Source: Apiospora phragmitis (lineage: Eukaryota; Ascomycota; Sordariomycetes; Amphisphaeriales; Apiosporaceae). From it: a stretch of 64,000 nt of DNA. Below the pieces are notes generated by a model. That model did no database searches and was not told the DNA's origin. It saw nothing but the letters and a program-made list of their open reading frames with translations. The stretch is from contig JAQQWL010000001.1 in NCBI GenBank assembly GCA_038363925.1, forward strand, positions 558,001 through 622,000. The letters are read 5' to 3'. Shown in pieces: positions 46,673 through 58,165 of the stretch (position 1 is the first letter of the stretch; each line of letters starts with the position of its first letter). A program made the position numbers and the translations under genes.

Positions 46673-47536
46673 CTATACAGTCATTGCCACTGGCTCTGCA
46701 CTATCGCAGGGCCCATTCGGACTTTTGTGGCCGTATGTTTCGATCTCAAGGGCGAGCCTCGTCTCGTTATCTGTCGTGTTGCGCTCACTTTTCGTGGTGC
46801 GAATGCTCCTATGTTGTTGAGACCTAGCTGCCCGTGCTGCTCTGGATTGAGTTGTCTGTGGAGCGTCTTCGGTGCTGGTTGTGGGGACTGCTGCTGCGCC
46901 GCTAGGCGACCCCGACGTTCGGCTTCGGCTAGCATTCCCGCCGCAAGCGAGGCTCGATTGGGCTGTTCGGTTGTTTCTCCGGCGTACCCGAGGAGGTGGG
47001 CTTGCGGTGGATGCCGTCTCTATGCTGGGTAGAGGAGCTGCTGCTAGGCTGGGCGACGCCGGCATTTGGCTTCGCTCAGAATTTCCGCCACGCGAGTGGC
47101 CCGGTAGGGGTGCCCGGTTGCGTCCTCCGTTTGCCCGGGGAGAGGGGCTTATGGTGGATGACGTCTCTCTGCTTTCACGGTGTTGTGGCGTCTGCTGGGG
47201 ACTTGATGCCGGTCCGTGGGCAATTGACCGATGGCCTGCCGTTGATGCTCGCGTGGGCTGTGGGCTGTCGGGTGCGTACAGTTGATCGGGTTTTTCTTCT
47301 TCCAGCCTGGAAACCACACCACTGACGAGCACCAGCATGTTGAACCTGCTGTCCCCCGTTTGACTTTGCGAGATGGTATGAAACCCATTACGTTCATTCT
47401 CATTCATGGCATCGTAAATTCTCTGCTTGTCGAAGGATGGGGGTGGTGGCCTAAGGGGTAGCAACGAGGTTCCCTGGGCTGGGGCTTGGGTTGGTGACCG
47501 AAAGGGTGGCAACGGGGCTTGGGTTTGAAACTCCAT
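46673..47536 (-). CDS. Low-complexity Ser/Pro/Arg protein with about 49-aa tandem repeats
   Basis: Open frame of 287 aa from ATG at 47,536 (MEFQTQAPLPPFRS), no intron. After a Pro-rich start and a short ordered stretch (QRIYDAMNENERNGFHT, MLVLVSGVVSRLEEEK), most of the chain is disordered and built of two and a half degenerate units of about 49 residues. Each contains an S-P-x-AAAP-like block, an ETSST/ETAST word, SPPPR or SPSPR, RNR and GGNxSRS. I recognise no family. The unit structure on the protein level with synonymous drift supports a real gene, but expression is unproven; antisense frames over the same repeats are shadows. Confidence 0.5.
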   Translation of the reverse strand: MEFQTQAPLPPFRSPTQAPAQGTSLLPLRPPPPSFDKQRIYDAMNENERNGFHTISQSQTGDSRFNMLVLVSGVVSRLEEEKPDQLYAPDSPQPTRASTAGHRSIAHGPASSPQQTPQHRESRETSSTISPSPRANGGRNRAPLPGHSRGGNSERSQMPASPSLAAAPLPSIETASTASPPPRVRRRNNRTAQSSLACGGNASRSRTSGSPSGAAAVPTTSTEDAPQTTQSRAARAARSQQHRSIRTTKSERNTTDNETRLALEIETYGHKSPNGPCDSAEPVAMTV

Positions 47537-48392
47537 TTTGATCTTTTGGATGCAAATTGGTGGGCAGGGAATCAATAGTGCTAGAGATTTTTCACGTCAC
47601 GGTATTGAGCTGTGCGATTTGTTGTGTATTCGCAGAGATTCAAGAGGCTTGATGATTCAAGAGTGTGGGTGGTTATCGTCTTGTGTGGTATGAAAGACTT
47701 CGAAGCAAAGTATCTGAGACGAAGGAAAATATTTTCCTTAAGTATGGGAAACCCGATTGAAATAATTTAGAAAAGGGGGTCATCTCCAATAATATAGCAG
47801 CCATTTATGTCTTTCTGCCTGTCCTGTCCCTAACTCAAATAACTCAAATGTGTTATCCTTCCTGGCTTCATGTGAAGTTTAAACCTGGGATTTGATGGTC
47901 ACTCACAGAACACCTGAGTCCACTTTTGGGTTTTCTTTAGCGAATATGACATATAGGGATGCTATATTACTTCCAGAGGATGAGACATCGTGGTGCATGT
48001 GAGCCTGGTTTGGCTCCCTTCGAAGACCGTTTACATACAAGGCCATGGGCTTCCTAGACTCGTGAACTTGAAGGTGGATTAGGCCATATTAGTGGGTCAA
48101 GGTTTTGGGGAAACGGTTAGTTTTACGAGGAACGGGTTCTTTACGGGGTCACAACATCGCGTGTGAGGTCTAATAATTAATCGGGCAGGGCCAAACTCAC
48201 GGAATATAAGCCCTAATGAGCTCTCAAAAGGCGGTTTCAGTATCTATGTGTTTTAATTGTGATGTTATGTGTTCTATTCCTTGACGGAAATATCCAGCCT
48301 TGGTTGGCTTCACGGATGAGGCAACGATGAATATGTCAGCCCCTATAGCTCACAGTAGGAATCTTGAGATTGCACTGTGAAGAATCAGTAAC
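47537..48392. other. Intergenic, no gene recognised
   Basis: Upstream of the repeat protein and downstream of the DUF7580 gene. AT-richer near 47,720-47,790. Nothing recognised. Confidence 0.45.
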
Positions 48393-50326
48393 TCAAGCGA
48401 GTTGTGTGACGAAATCCTCCAGCGGAACCAGGACACCATCCAAGACTTCCTGGAGAAACTTTTTATCACCAAAATCTGCTCGAGGCGTGAAGGCGCAGTC
48501 GATGCATCGTCTAATGGCTTCTGAGATGGGTTCATCGAAGTCCTCATACACCGTCTCCTGCCATCGCTTGGCCGTGCACAGGTCGGAGTAGTCGTTGGGC
48601 TGCCCGTTGCTCAGATATTCGTTGCGGAAGGGCTGTTGCTCCAGGCTCTGCTGATACAGGAGCTCGAGTAAGATGACGCCAAAGGCGAAGAGCGTGGCTT
48701 CTGTCCGCTGCCTCTTGGAAGCAACCGCTGACTTCAGTGTACCCGACAGCGATTCGTGGTGGATGAAAGATTGCGTCCGAGACACTACTGAGCCTCCTGG
48801 GTTCCTCATCACCTGGATATCATCCTTGCCTAGCCCTCCCGGGACCCACTGTGTTACTCCAAGGCTTAGAAATGTTCGAAGGATCCCAAGAGCTGTGACC
48901 ATTCGTTCTTTCAGAACGACTGCTGAAGAGGAAAACTGGTTCAGTGACATGATGCTCGAAGGGCCAGTGCCAATCTGGGAACTTGACTCGATCTTCAGAA
49001 CGATGTGTGCTGGTTCCTCTGTCTCCAGTATTTCCAATAACCCTCCATCTGTGAGAGGGGCTGTCATGAGATAGCATAGCTTGTCGATTACTAGTGGGTC
49101 GGTTTGAACCGGTACGGCAGCATCTGGAGGTTTGGGTTGATTGAGAAATCGAACCTGCCTGGGTGGCATCGAAGTCACGACTTGAGGTGGGCTTGTCGCG
49201 TTCCCAGTGGATGAGCTGGCCGTTAGGGCCGTCACTGGTCTTGGGGTCTTGCGCATGGCAGACTTCAGAGCAGACTTGACGAGTAGCTTTGACTTGTCTT
49301 TCCAAAGCGACTCCGTCATCGTCCCAGAGGGTTTCACAGCGGTCGAGATAGTCGCTGGAACGGCTATGCCTAAACTGTGTTTGTTTGCCTGTCTGATGAG
49401 ACTTTCGTGTTGGGCTTTAGTTTCGATATGGTGGCTGATCTCAGAAAGGTGATCGAGGGCTGTTGGCGCTTGTGGTCCCACCGACGCCTGTAAATCCAAG
49501 CTCCTGAAATCGCGTGTCATGAGTCGAGGCCTTCCAGGTTCACCCAAGACGATCTAGATCTCCCCCTTCATTCTCGACTCTGGGGTTGACACACGTGACC
49601 ACGTTGTCGATATTCCAAACAAGTGTGGCTTGGCGCAGGAACAGTCCTGTATGCTTTGTAGTGACCTCAAAAACCGTACAGAATGGGCTTGCAAAGTTGT
49701 GTAGATCCCTATCTGGTTGTACGGCCTGTTGGTGCTCATGAGACTCGTTTTTTGGAGATGCAGATAGATGACATCGTTTGTCTCCTTGAGCCTCGATAGA
49801 ATCGGTTTGCGCTTCTGGTTAATGCTGAAGAAGATTCGGTCCATCTCATACTGTACCCCTGTTTGCTGGGATAAAGTTACCTACAAACAGATTGTTAGTT
49901 CGCGGTGTCCCAACGGCTGTGTTTTGTGAAAGATACCTACCCTGCCGTCTTTTATGGGTAGCATGCCATACAGCTCGCTTAACGCTTTGCGTATGTGTTG
50001 AAGCCGACTCAAGAACCAGTCAAGGAATTGGTTTCCTATCTGATACTTGAGCGCGGCCTGGAATTCCTCGCTGGCCCAGATCGGCGAGTTCGACTTGAGA
50101 AATGCGGTGCATCTTTCGTCATCGAGATTGCACCGACTCAATAATAGTTGCATGTTCTGGACGAAAGAGTTGGACTCGTTCTCAACCGCCCAGATGAAGT
50201 CCTCGAATTCCGCCTCGTATTCCCACCACGTTTCTAGCGACGCCACATACGATTTTAATATCTTAAGGCCCTCCAGTGCGATAGGAATGCGCCAAGAACC
50301 AGCCCAGCAACTTCGATCCCCGACAT
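48393..50326 (-). CDS. DUF7580/HeLo-like prion-inhibition-type protein (frameshift and stop)
   Basis: Architecture of fungal proteins annotated as prion-inhibition and propagation/DUF7580, a group linked to heterokaryon incompatibility and cell-death signalling. ATG at 50,326: MSGIEVAGLVLGAF, then after a one-base shift at about 50,284 (CC for CCC) PIALEGLKILKSYVASLETWW, helical N-domain, 60-nt intron (49,881-49,940), VTLSQQTGVQYEMDRIFFSI. The C-terminal half is kinase-like without catalytic residues: EATLFAFGVILLELLYQQ, SEAIRRCIDCAFTPRADFGD, FLQEVLDGVLVPLEDFV, as DUF7580 proteins end. One in-frame TAG (49,554-49,556) lies between the halves and fits CAG->TAG. Function is inference from architecture; whether it is active depends on these two lesions being real. 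Confidence 0.72.
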
Positions 50327-50672
50327 GGTTATTATTTATAATAGTGTCGAGAGGTAGCCCAAATGATTCGGCTTTCATGCGGTTTTGAACTTTTGAAACG
50401 CGTTGTCGTAGGTCAGTTCAAAATGAACATCCGCCGGTAGTTCAAACTTCACGACAGGCGAGAGCAATGTCGTTTAGGCCCCAGCCTCATTTGCCCAGGC
50501 TCTACAAAGATCACATGAGGCAATATTCTGGTGAGGGGTCACAACGTATCAGCGTCGAGTATTACTACCTTCCGCATGAGTTGATCCGACGCATGAACGG
50601 GTTTTCGGGAAAGTGACATGACTATTGACTCAACTTCTGCCAGATTCTCTGTTTCATCACCAACTTAGAGTT
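50327..50672. promoter_or_regulatory. Divergent promoter region, DUF7580 / C2H2 genes
   Basis: 346 bp separate two divergently transcribed genes of regulatory or self-recognition type, so the region probably holds both promoters. No specific binding site recognised. Confidence 0.4.
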
Positions 50673-52516
50673 ATGCAATCCCCAATGATTTCTGAAAAGG
50701 TTCTTAGCACCTTTACACAGTTGGATCGGCTCTGCTCCTCAGTCCCCCCTGTTACCGATACTGCCCTCAGTTCCCCTGATCAGCTGAGGGCTCGATTTCG
50801 AGTATGCCGGGAAAACGTAGGTGCAAGTCGGCCCCTAACATCAAAAGCCTCGTTGGACTATCGTATCAACGATGCTCCTCCAATGAGAGAAGTAGCTGTA
50901 GGGAATTTGGAGAGGCTTCACGGCTTAACTGTACGAGGTGAGAACTGCTGACGATGCTTGAGCAAAGTGCCTGTCGTTAATCTGACCCAATTTAGCAACA
51001 AAAATTGCTCTAGTAGAGCTACCTAGCAGGACTCGGCACATTCATGGCTCTTCAAAGGTCATCGTAACGGAGTTGGAAACTCTACTATCCAACAGCAGCT
51101 CGGCAATCAGACAACTGATGCGGCTGTCTATGCTCCTCCGGCGCCAACGTCCGAGGGGGCGACTCCCGAGCTTTCGATTTCAAACATTGATCCAAGCCTC
51201 GATATCAGGCATTTGAGGGATAATTTTCCCAAGGCTAGGGACTCTGGATGGCTTGTCACTCGACTAGGGACCTGCAACACACAGAGACGAGATGCCATCA
51301 AGTACCGCCAGCTTCACCGATCAAAACTAGCGAACCAACGAGACGAACAAAGCTTTAGAGAAGTGGTTGGCGATGATCCGTCCACCATCGCAACGACTCT
51401 TGAGGCCGGCGATCCGAGCGCTGCAATGGAAGAGATGATGCCGGATAGACACACATTAAGGACAGTGGCAACATCCTTCGCCAGCATCATTCCAGATGAC
51501 AACTCTGGAGAACTTAGCGTGCCTCAACTCACCAACCTGATCCTCGATGGGATCGAGCTCCAATACGATGATGAGATAGAATGTCCTTTTTGTCGTACCA
51601 TTCAGTTATTCACTAAGCCCTCAGAATGGAAGTAAGCAAGCATCGTGCCTGACATAAAATGATTTCTGAGATGCTGACTGGAAGCTAGGCGTCATGTCTT
51701 CTCTGAGCTTCGTCCCTATGTATGTACATTCGAAGATTGCGATCACGAGCCCTTCTCGACGCGGCACGATTGGTTTAGCCACGAGACGCATTGCCATCGC
51801 AAGCGATGGGTGTGTGATCGATGCTACGAAGGAGTCTGTGTCTCTAGAGATGGCCTGGCGAGCCATCTGAGTCACCATCATCCAGGAGCTGTCACAGAAG
51901 CTCAATTGCCGTTCGTTATTGAATCCTGTGAGAAACACCAGGATGACTATGGCGAAGGTGCCTGCCCTCTTTGCAATGCATGGGCTCCCAGCATGAATAA
52001 GGAAGAAAGCAAGTCGAAATATTGCCGACATCTTGGCCGCCATCTTCAACAGCTTTCTCTTTCAGCCATCCCAACTTGGATTGATGGACTCGAAGCCCGA
52101 AACTCAACCCTTAATCTGACAGAAATCCCCCGCGATTTGCAGCTGCCAGGTACAAGACCAACTCGTATTTTGGTGGGCTTTTGGAGTAGATCTTCTGCTG
52201 CAGGTAAATCTGAGATAAGCATGCTGTCATGGGTGTACTCGGTGCAAATGAGAATTTTCGTGTGAAATTGGTCCGAGAGACAATGGACGGTCGATTTATT
52301 GACGGCAACTTCCCTACTAAAGCAGGAGCAGTGTGGATTCCCTACGAAGACGTTACTTTGCTTCCTGGTCTTCGAGATTTGAACCGCTATGAAGTACAGG
52401 AGTACTGCCGGGTCAGACAGTACCAAATCGACTTTGGGGAGAATGATGAGAACCGGGTAGCAAATGAAGATCAGGCAGTGTATGAGGCTCAGCGAAGATT
52501 CCGTGTTTCATCATGA
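50673..52516 (+). CDS. C2H2 zinc-finger protein of the fungal oxidoreductase/NLR-associated type (frameshifts)
   Basis: Begins at ATG 50,673 (MQSPMISEKVLSTFTQLDRLC), with an intron near 50,939-50,995, then a helical linker (ETLLSNSSSAIRQLMRLSMLLRR) and IRHLRDNFPKARDSGWLVTRLG with HRSKLANQR. After intron 51,632-51,688 come paired zinc fingers: IECPFCRTIQLF (split), RHVFSELRPYVCTFEDCDHEP, HDWFSHETHCHRKRWVCDRCY, GLASHLSHHHPGA, ACPLCNAW, CRHLGRHLQQLSLSAIP. This layout (RPYVCTFEDC ... RHVGRHLEQLALFALP) is a large ascomycete family, often with NACHT or ankyrin genes. A C-terminal exon (FRVKLVRETMDGRFIDGNF, GAVWIPYEDV) lies in another frame from about 52,229. Shifts near 51,155-51,190 (G5 run) and 52,200-52,260, or an unrecognised intron, are needed. 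DNA or RNA binding not proven. Confidence 0.68.
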
Positions 52517-52725
52517 GGGAAGTGGTATTGACCAGTGATCATCTGGGTTGGCTAAATGAGAATAACACAGGAAAGACAGTCTGTAGCGAAGCACCCATAA
52601 TGAAAACAAGTCACATCATATCTCGTGTTCACTGATGGATATAGGGATGTAGATAGGGACTTGCGGTACCATTCAAGACAACTCAAACACAGAAAACACT
52701 GCGAAATCTGCACGCAGTGACGTTT

Positions 52726-53506
52726 TCATCCACGCGGATGTGATTTGTAGACGCAGACTAGCTTGGCTGGTTTGATCAAGAATTAGGCAGTAGATACAAA
52801 GAGCCCAGCAAATAGTAAGCGGGTCGCTCTTACCACCCTTGATTCCGCGTCCGTACCCTTTGTTGCCGGAGCCCTCGAGGAACCAGCCGGCGCCATTTCC
52901 GTTGCAGTTTTGGTCAATGGTGCCCCTCATGCGATTGTCCCACGCATCGTAACTACAAGCCTGCACACCGGCCCAGTTGCAGATGTAGGCCTGTTCCTCC
53001 TCCGTTTGCCACCAGTAGATTTTGTTCGCTGGCATCTGGTTATTGTCGCACCAGCGACCCAGCTTTTGGCCCGCATCGTGCCAGAAGCCGTAATCCCCAA
53101 ATTCGTTCGCGACGCACTGTGTCAGGAAAAAGATGTATTGGTCAGCGAATCATGGACGTAGCAAACATGAGGGGGCTCGAAGCTTAAAGGAAGAAGAGAG
53201 AAGCCAAAGCTGGGGGTTCATGGTGTATGGGTTGGGCCAGAGACGCAAACTTACACCCCAAGCATCCTTAGTCCGGATCGGATCATCATGAATTACGGGA
53301 GCGGAGGTGGAGATTGTGTCGAGAACGAATGGTGATCCTTGAACCGGGTTTCCATCGAGATCCGTGATGTTCAGAAGTCCATGGTGGATGTCTTCCATGT
53401 CAGCCATGTAAGCACAATCAGGGAGACTGCCAGTGATGTCGTTAAAGGTGGCCGCATTGGCACCGAGACCGAGGAGGAAGAAAACAAGGGCGAAGATGAA
53501 CTGCAT
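52726..53506 (-). CDS. Cysteine-rich secreted protein, 188 aa
   Basis: Intact three-exon gene: 53,506-53,255, 53,116-52,834, 52,757-52,726, introns 138 and 76 nt, GT-AG. The signal peptide is MQFIFALVFFLLGLGANA. The mature chain has seven cysteines: LPDCAYM, CVANEFGDYGFWHDAGQ, LGRWCDNNQ, AYICNWAGVQAC, QNCNGNGAGW and, via the small last exon, VCVYKSHPRG. It is Gly/Trp-rich towards the end (GWFLEGSGNKGYGRG). Typical of small secreted or effector-like fungal proteins; I recognise no named family. The last exon choice (acceptor CTAG at 52,758) is my inference; reading on without it gives an unlikely hydrophobic tail. Confidence 0.7.
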
Positions 53507-55395
53507 TTTGTCGATGATGCAGCGAACAGGAGAAGATGAGTGTATTTTACTTGACGAGTGTTGTATGATGGTTTCTCCTCCGTGAAAGCTTGACTCGTTG
53601 ATGTTGGTCGTGTCGGAAGTGGTTGGTGTGACTGGAGGTTGAGGAGGAGAGATTATTGTGAGGAAGGAAAGAAGGAGTGGTTGAAATAATCGTCGGCAGT
53701 TGAGATAATTACCTTTAAACCGATGATGGAGCAGTGAATGCAAAGGAGCATTGAATGCAAAGGTCAGTAACCAACATGTCGAGTCTCACTTGGTACTTCT
53801 TGTAACGGAGAACTTACATTTCTTCCACCATTTTCCTATACATTGCGCAAACACTATAATGGCCAGTCCCTTACTTACTACTCACGCTCTGGTAGGTCGA
53901 TAATCAGCTGGATCTTCACCTGGGGAACACACGGATATGGTCTCAAGCTACCTTGTCCTTCCGGGCAATCCAACACGGGTCGTATCTCTATAACCGTATT
54001 CAGAAAATACGAATATTCTACGAGTCACAGGGAGATGGAATTCACCGCAGGGTATAGTATAGGGATTGCTAAAAGGGGTAGTAGAAGTATACAGATGTTC
54101 GAGTTTATGGTAAATACTATCTCGTGGTGATTTCGTAGGACTATTTGCAACTGTAACTAACCGACCCAAATGGTTGATAATGTTCATAAATAGTATGCTT
54201 CTCATGTAAAATCAATCGTTCATTGGTTGCAAAGATGGCGAAAACACAGGCACGGCTATCTCGTCTCTCAAGACTCAGCGACCTGGTCTTACCCCTCCTC
54301 AGAAAAGGATGGGCCGTGCATGAGTATCATGATCCGGAACAAACAAAGAGATAAGTAATCAAGCTACGAATGCCACGGGCAGGGAGAAAGTATCCAAGGG
54401 GGAAAGGGGCAAGACGGTCAACAACATGACCTTTTCAACTATCTGCCTTTAACTGAAATGATATTGTCACTTTTTCTCTCATTTTCCAAGTTCCCAGGGC
54501 CGACTGTTAACACAATCTTCTAGCCTCTTTATAGGAGACCCAGAGATATCCACTTTGTATGACTGTAATCTACTTAGATAGCAATGGAACGAATTTGTGG
54601 CGTCTGCTCGTCGTTATGCGTCAGTTACTGCGAGGAAACCGATTGCGACGCGTTCCAAACTGGGATTTAAATTAAGGGCAATGTACAGATATGTTCGGAT
54701 AGGTCTGCTGAGCCTTGTTAGCGGTGCTAGGATCTCCTTTTCTAGACTACTCCTCTTCGAATTTCCTTTGAAGTAAAGGGGTGAAGTAACAGAACAGGTA
54801 GCGCAACCGCTAGCGAGTGAGGCGGGCCCTCCCCGAGTTTATCGTACGCCAAGTAGGTATGCGCTTGGTCTGACTCAAAACATCCGTCCCAACTTCCAAG
54901 TGCTTATTCCATGTCATGGTGGCTTCCCGGTTCGGCAGCCACTAGCCCGCGGCGCTTGTAAAATAAAATCGAGGAAAATGAAATTCCACGACTAAGCCCT
55001 GCCCGGCGTCGGCGTCGGCATCGGATGAGACTGGACCACGTTTCGGCCATACCACGTCCACGTCTCATCTGGCTGTCGGACATGCCAGCCGATGAGACAG
55101 ACCACGGCGGTCTAGCCTGCTCGCTTGGCTGCTTACCACGCCCATCGCGGGCCGGAACAATACCAAGATCGAGCTCCTACGTTGCCCAGCCTGATGCAAC
55201 GAATACTCATGAGGTGTAACTGGCGACCCGGTCGGATAGAGAGCAGGCCAAGAAAACGGTTTACGGTATTTGATTTAAGCATGGAGCGTTTCAATCTGGC
55301 TGCGGTATAAAGCCAAATGCAGTCTTCGCCCGATTCCAAGTCCCTTTTTTGGTTGTCAGACGGATTATCAAGATAAGTGGTCATTAATCGCGAAA
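53507..55395. other. Intergenic, 1.9 kb
   Basis: No gene recognised. A short GGCGTC repeat lies near 55,005-55,022. Presumed promoter region for the MFS gene at its right end. Confidence 0.4.
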
Positions 55396-57401
55396 ATGGC
55401 TGGAGGTCCAAAGAAATCCGTCAATATCTTCAAGCTGAAGAACCTGGGTGAGCCCAAAAACGTCTGTAAGTCTTTCAAGCGGTGAATGAATCTCCTCCGT
55501 CTCCAAATTCGGGGCCATCGCCCTTCCCTCGTCTCAACATCGTTGCGCACAGAAGACCGGGGGAAATAAAACCATGAAACTGACAAGATTCATCCAATAG
55601 TCAATTGGCGCCTATGGTTCGCCGTTATCTCCTTCGGTCTACTGGGGCTTCTCGTGGCGTAGATGAGGGCCTGATTGCAGGAGCCTTTGGCTCAGCCGAC
55701 TTCCAGAAAACAATCCGGCTCAGCTCTTACAGCCTGGTCGAGCAAACAAACATCAAGGGCAATGTCGCTGCCATGGTGCAGCTCGGGTCAATTGGCGGTG
55801 CCCTCATGTTAGTCGCTTCCTGCTCTGCCTGCCCGCCTCCAGAACTGCTTGGCTGATGAGAATCCATCAGTGCTTTCGTTATCTGCGACCGCATCGGTCG
55901 GATCTGGGCTACGCGCCAGCTATGCTTTCTGTGGATCTTGGGTATTGCAATATTCATGGGAAGCAATGGTAGCCTTGCCGCCATCTATGCTGGCCGGTTC
56001 ATTGCTGGCCTAGGTGTTGGGCAGACTGCCGTAGTCGGTCCCATCTACATCGCCGAGATTACACCTGCGTCCATTCGAGGGCTATGCACTTGCATCTTCA
56101 CGGGTTTCGTCTACTTAGGCATCGTGTTGGCTTACCTTGCCAATTACGGTGCTCAGGTGGGCCTGGGTGATTCAACACACGCTCGCTGGGTTCGTCGGCT
56201 TTCTGACTAAAGGGGCTAAAGAAACTCGCTAATACTATGTGGCAGCTCGCCCCAACCAGTATCCATATCGTTTTCGCTACAGTCATCTTGGTAATGACAG
56301 TTTTTCAGTATGAATCTCCCCGTAGGTTCCTAGCGCTTTCCATGTCAGCTTAGCGGGATAAATGCTTACAGGTTTCATAGGCTACCTTATCAAGGTTGGT
56401 AAGCCGGAAGCGGCACTGATAAACATGTCTCGTCTCCGGAACCTCGATACTACAGACCCATATCTCGTTCAGGAGATGAAATCCATTCAGGCTGCTCATC
56501 AAGAGGAGCTCCTAGAAACGAGTGGCATGGGATTCTTTGGTGTCTTGAAAGAGATGTTCTGCATACCCAGCAATCTGTACCGAGTATACCTCGCCACCGT
56601 CGCCCAGTTGATGGCGCAATGGTCTGGATCCGGTTCAATTACTATCTATGCTACGGACCTCTTCATGCTTCTCGGTTTCAACGGCGAAAACGAGTCATTG
56701 CTGATCGCCGTCATCTTTGGCGTCGTCAAACTACTGTCGGCCGTTTGTTGCGCCCTCTTCTTGGTCGACGTGATTGGGCGCAAGCGGTCCTTGATGGCCG
56801 GCATCACACTCCAAGCCATTGCCATGATCTACGTCGCCAGCTTCCTATCGGCAGTGCCTCAGCTCGGCGTGGCCGCGGACTTCGTATTGCCCGAGGCTCT
56901 GGTCCCAGCGAGCTACGGCGCGATCGCGATGATCTTCCTCTCCGGCATTGGCTGGGCGCTGGGCTGGAACTCCATGCAGTACCTCCTGACCGCCGAGCTC
57001 TTCCCGCTCCGCATACGCGCCGTCTCGACCTCGCTCGCCATGACGGTGCACTTCGCCAACAGCTACGGCAATTCCCGCACCCTGCCCCATATGCTTCTAC
57101 CCACGGAGCACGGTGGGCTGGGACCTGCCGGCACGTTCTGGTTCTTCGCCGCCGTCACCATCGTCGGCGGAGTCTGGTGTGGGTCTCCATCCCCGAGACG
57201 GCCGGCCGCAATCTGGAAAGCATGAACAGGCTGTTCGAACTCCCCTGGTACAAGATCGGTCTTTATGGCAATGCGGATGCGGACCGGGTAGAAGTCTTGG
57301 ATCGCGATCGGACCCCTGACACTGACACCGCTACCCTCAAGAGAGTACATGCTAACTTTGCCGTTGAAGAGAAGCCGGGAAATGGCCGCAGTATAGTCTA
57401 G
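55396..57401 (+). CDS. MFS sugar/quinate-type transporter (two frameshifts)
   Basis: Sugar-porter branch of the major facilitator superfamily, 12 TM, plasma membrane. ATG 55,396 (MAGGPKKSVN). Introns: 55,466-55,600, 55,808-55,870, 56,190-56,245 (donor GTTCGT), 56,322-56,371. Motifs: SRGVDEGLIAGAFG (TM1), CDRIGRIWATRQ (loop 2-3), YAGRFIAGLGVGQTAVVGPI (TM4 PESTG region), FLVDVIGRKRSLM (loop 8-9), TAELFPLRIRAVSTSLA and FANSYGN, then SIPETAGRNLESMNRLF (PETKG equivalent). Frame breaks at GGGG 55,644-55,647 (one G short) and TGG at 57,176 (one G short) are typical run-length errors; the rest is conserved. Substrate probably a hexose or related polyol/acid. Confidence 0.87.
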
Positions 57402-58165
57402 GCGCGTATGTTTGAAAGAGAATGCGACGCACTTGTTTGAACACATGATCTTCAGGATCCCACCTCCTCTAAATGCACCAATGACGCTTGGTGTTCTTCC
57501 ATTATGTGATACAAGCTCCGATGCATCAGCAACTTCAGGATTTCCTCATATTGTTGACCGGAAAGCTTGCTCTGGCGAAGCAGGCATCTTTCCTCGCCCT
57601 CGAGGGGTGGAACCACCTGCCTCTAAGGGACCTCCCGGACCACATACAGCAAATGCGGTGTAATGCCTTAATCGTGGGCACGTGAAATCGAACCAGTGAG
57701 AGCCGTCTTCCTCGGTTCATCAAACAAAAGAAATGGAAGGTTCATATTGATTTCCTTGGGGAGTCTGTCTGTCTGTTGTTGTGTGTGTGGGCTTTGCATT
57801 GAAGATAAGAAAGCTTGGCGTACTACGTCGGAGGACCAAGGCGTCTTGGCATCGGGGATCCTCCTCTGCAGGGTAGTTGGCTTCGGCACACTACGCCGCA
57901 TCTAGAAGGACAGAAAAGGTACGAGCTGCAGCTACGGCAGTTTGCTCGCCTTGGCGAATGAGCGCTCCGCATTGGGTAGTAATGAAGACAATATCGTGCT
58001 CGGGGAGTTCGACATGCTGGAGAGACAGAGATATATAACGTTATGGTTTCCTCCAGTGTCGACTTCTGAGATGATGGTCTGCGCCAGGCCATTGCACTTC
58101 CCCTCCATCCCTTCCAAGATCGTCCTACCAGTCTCGTCTTCAACTTCAACCCTCGCTCGCTCATC
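57402..58165. other. Intergenic between MFS and peptidase genes
   Basis: No gene recognised. A TGTCTGTCTGTTGTTGTGTGTGTG stretch lies near 57,764-57,788, split here only for description. Presumed peptidase promoter at the right end. Confidence 0.4.
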
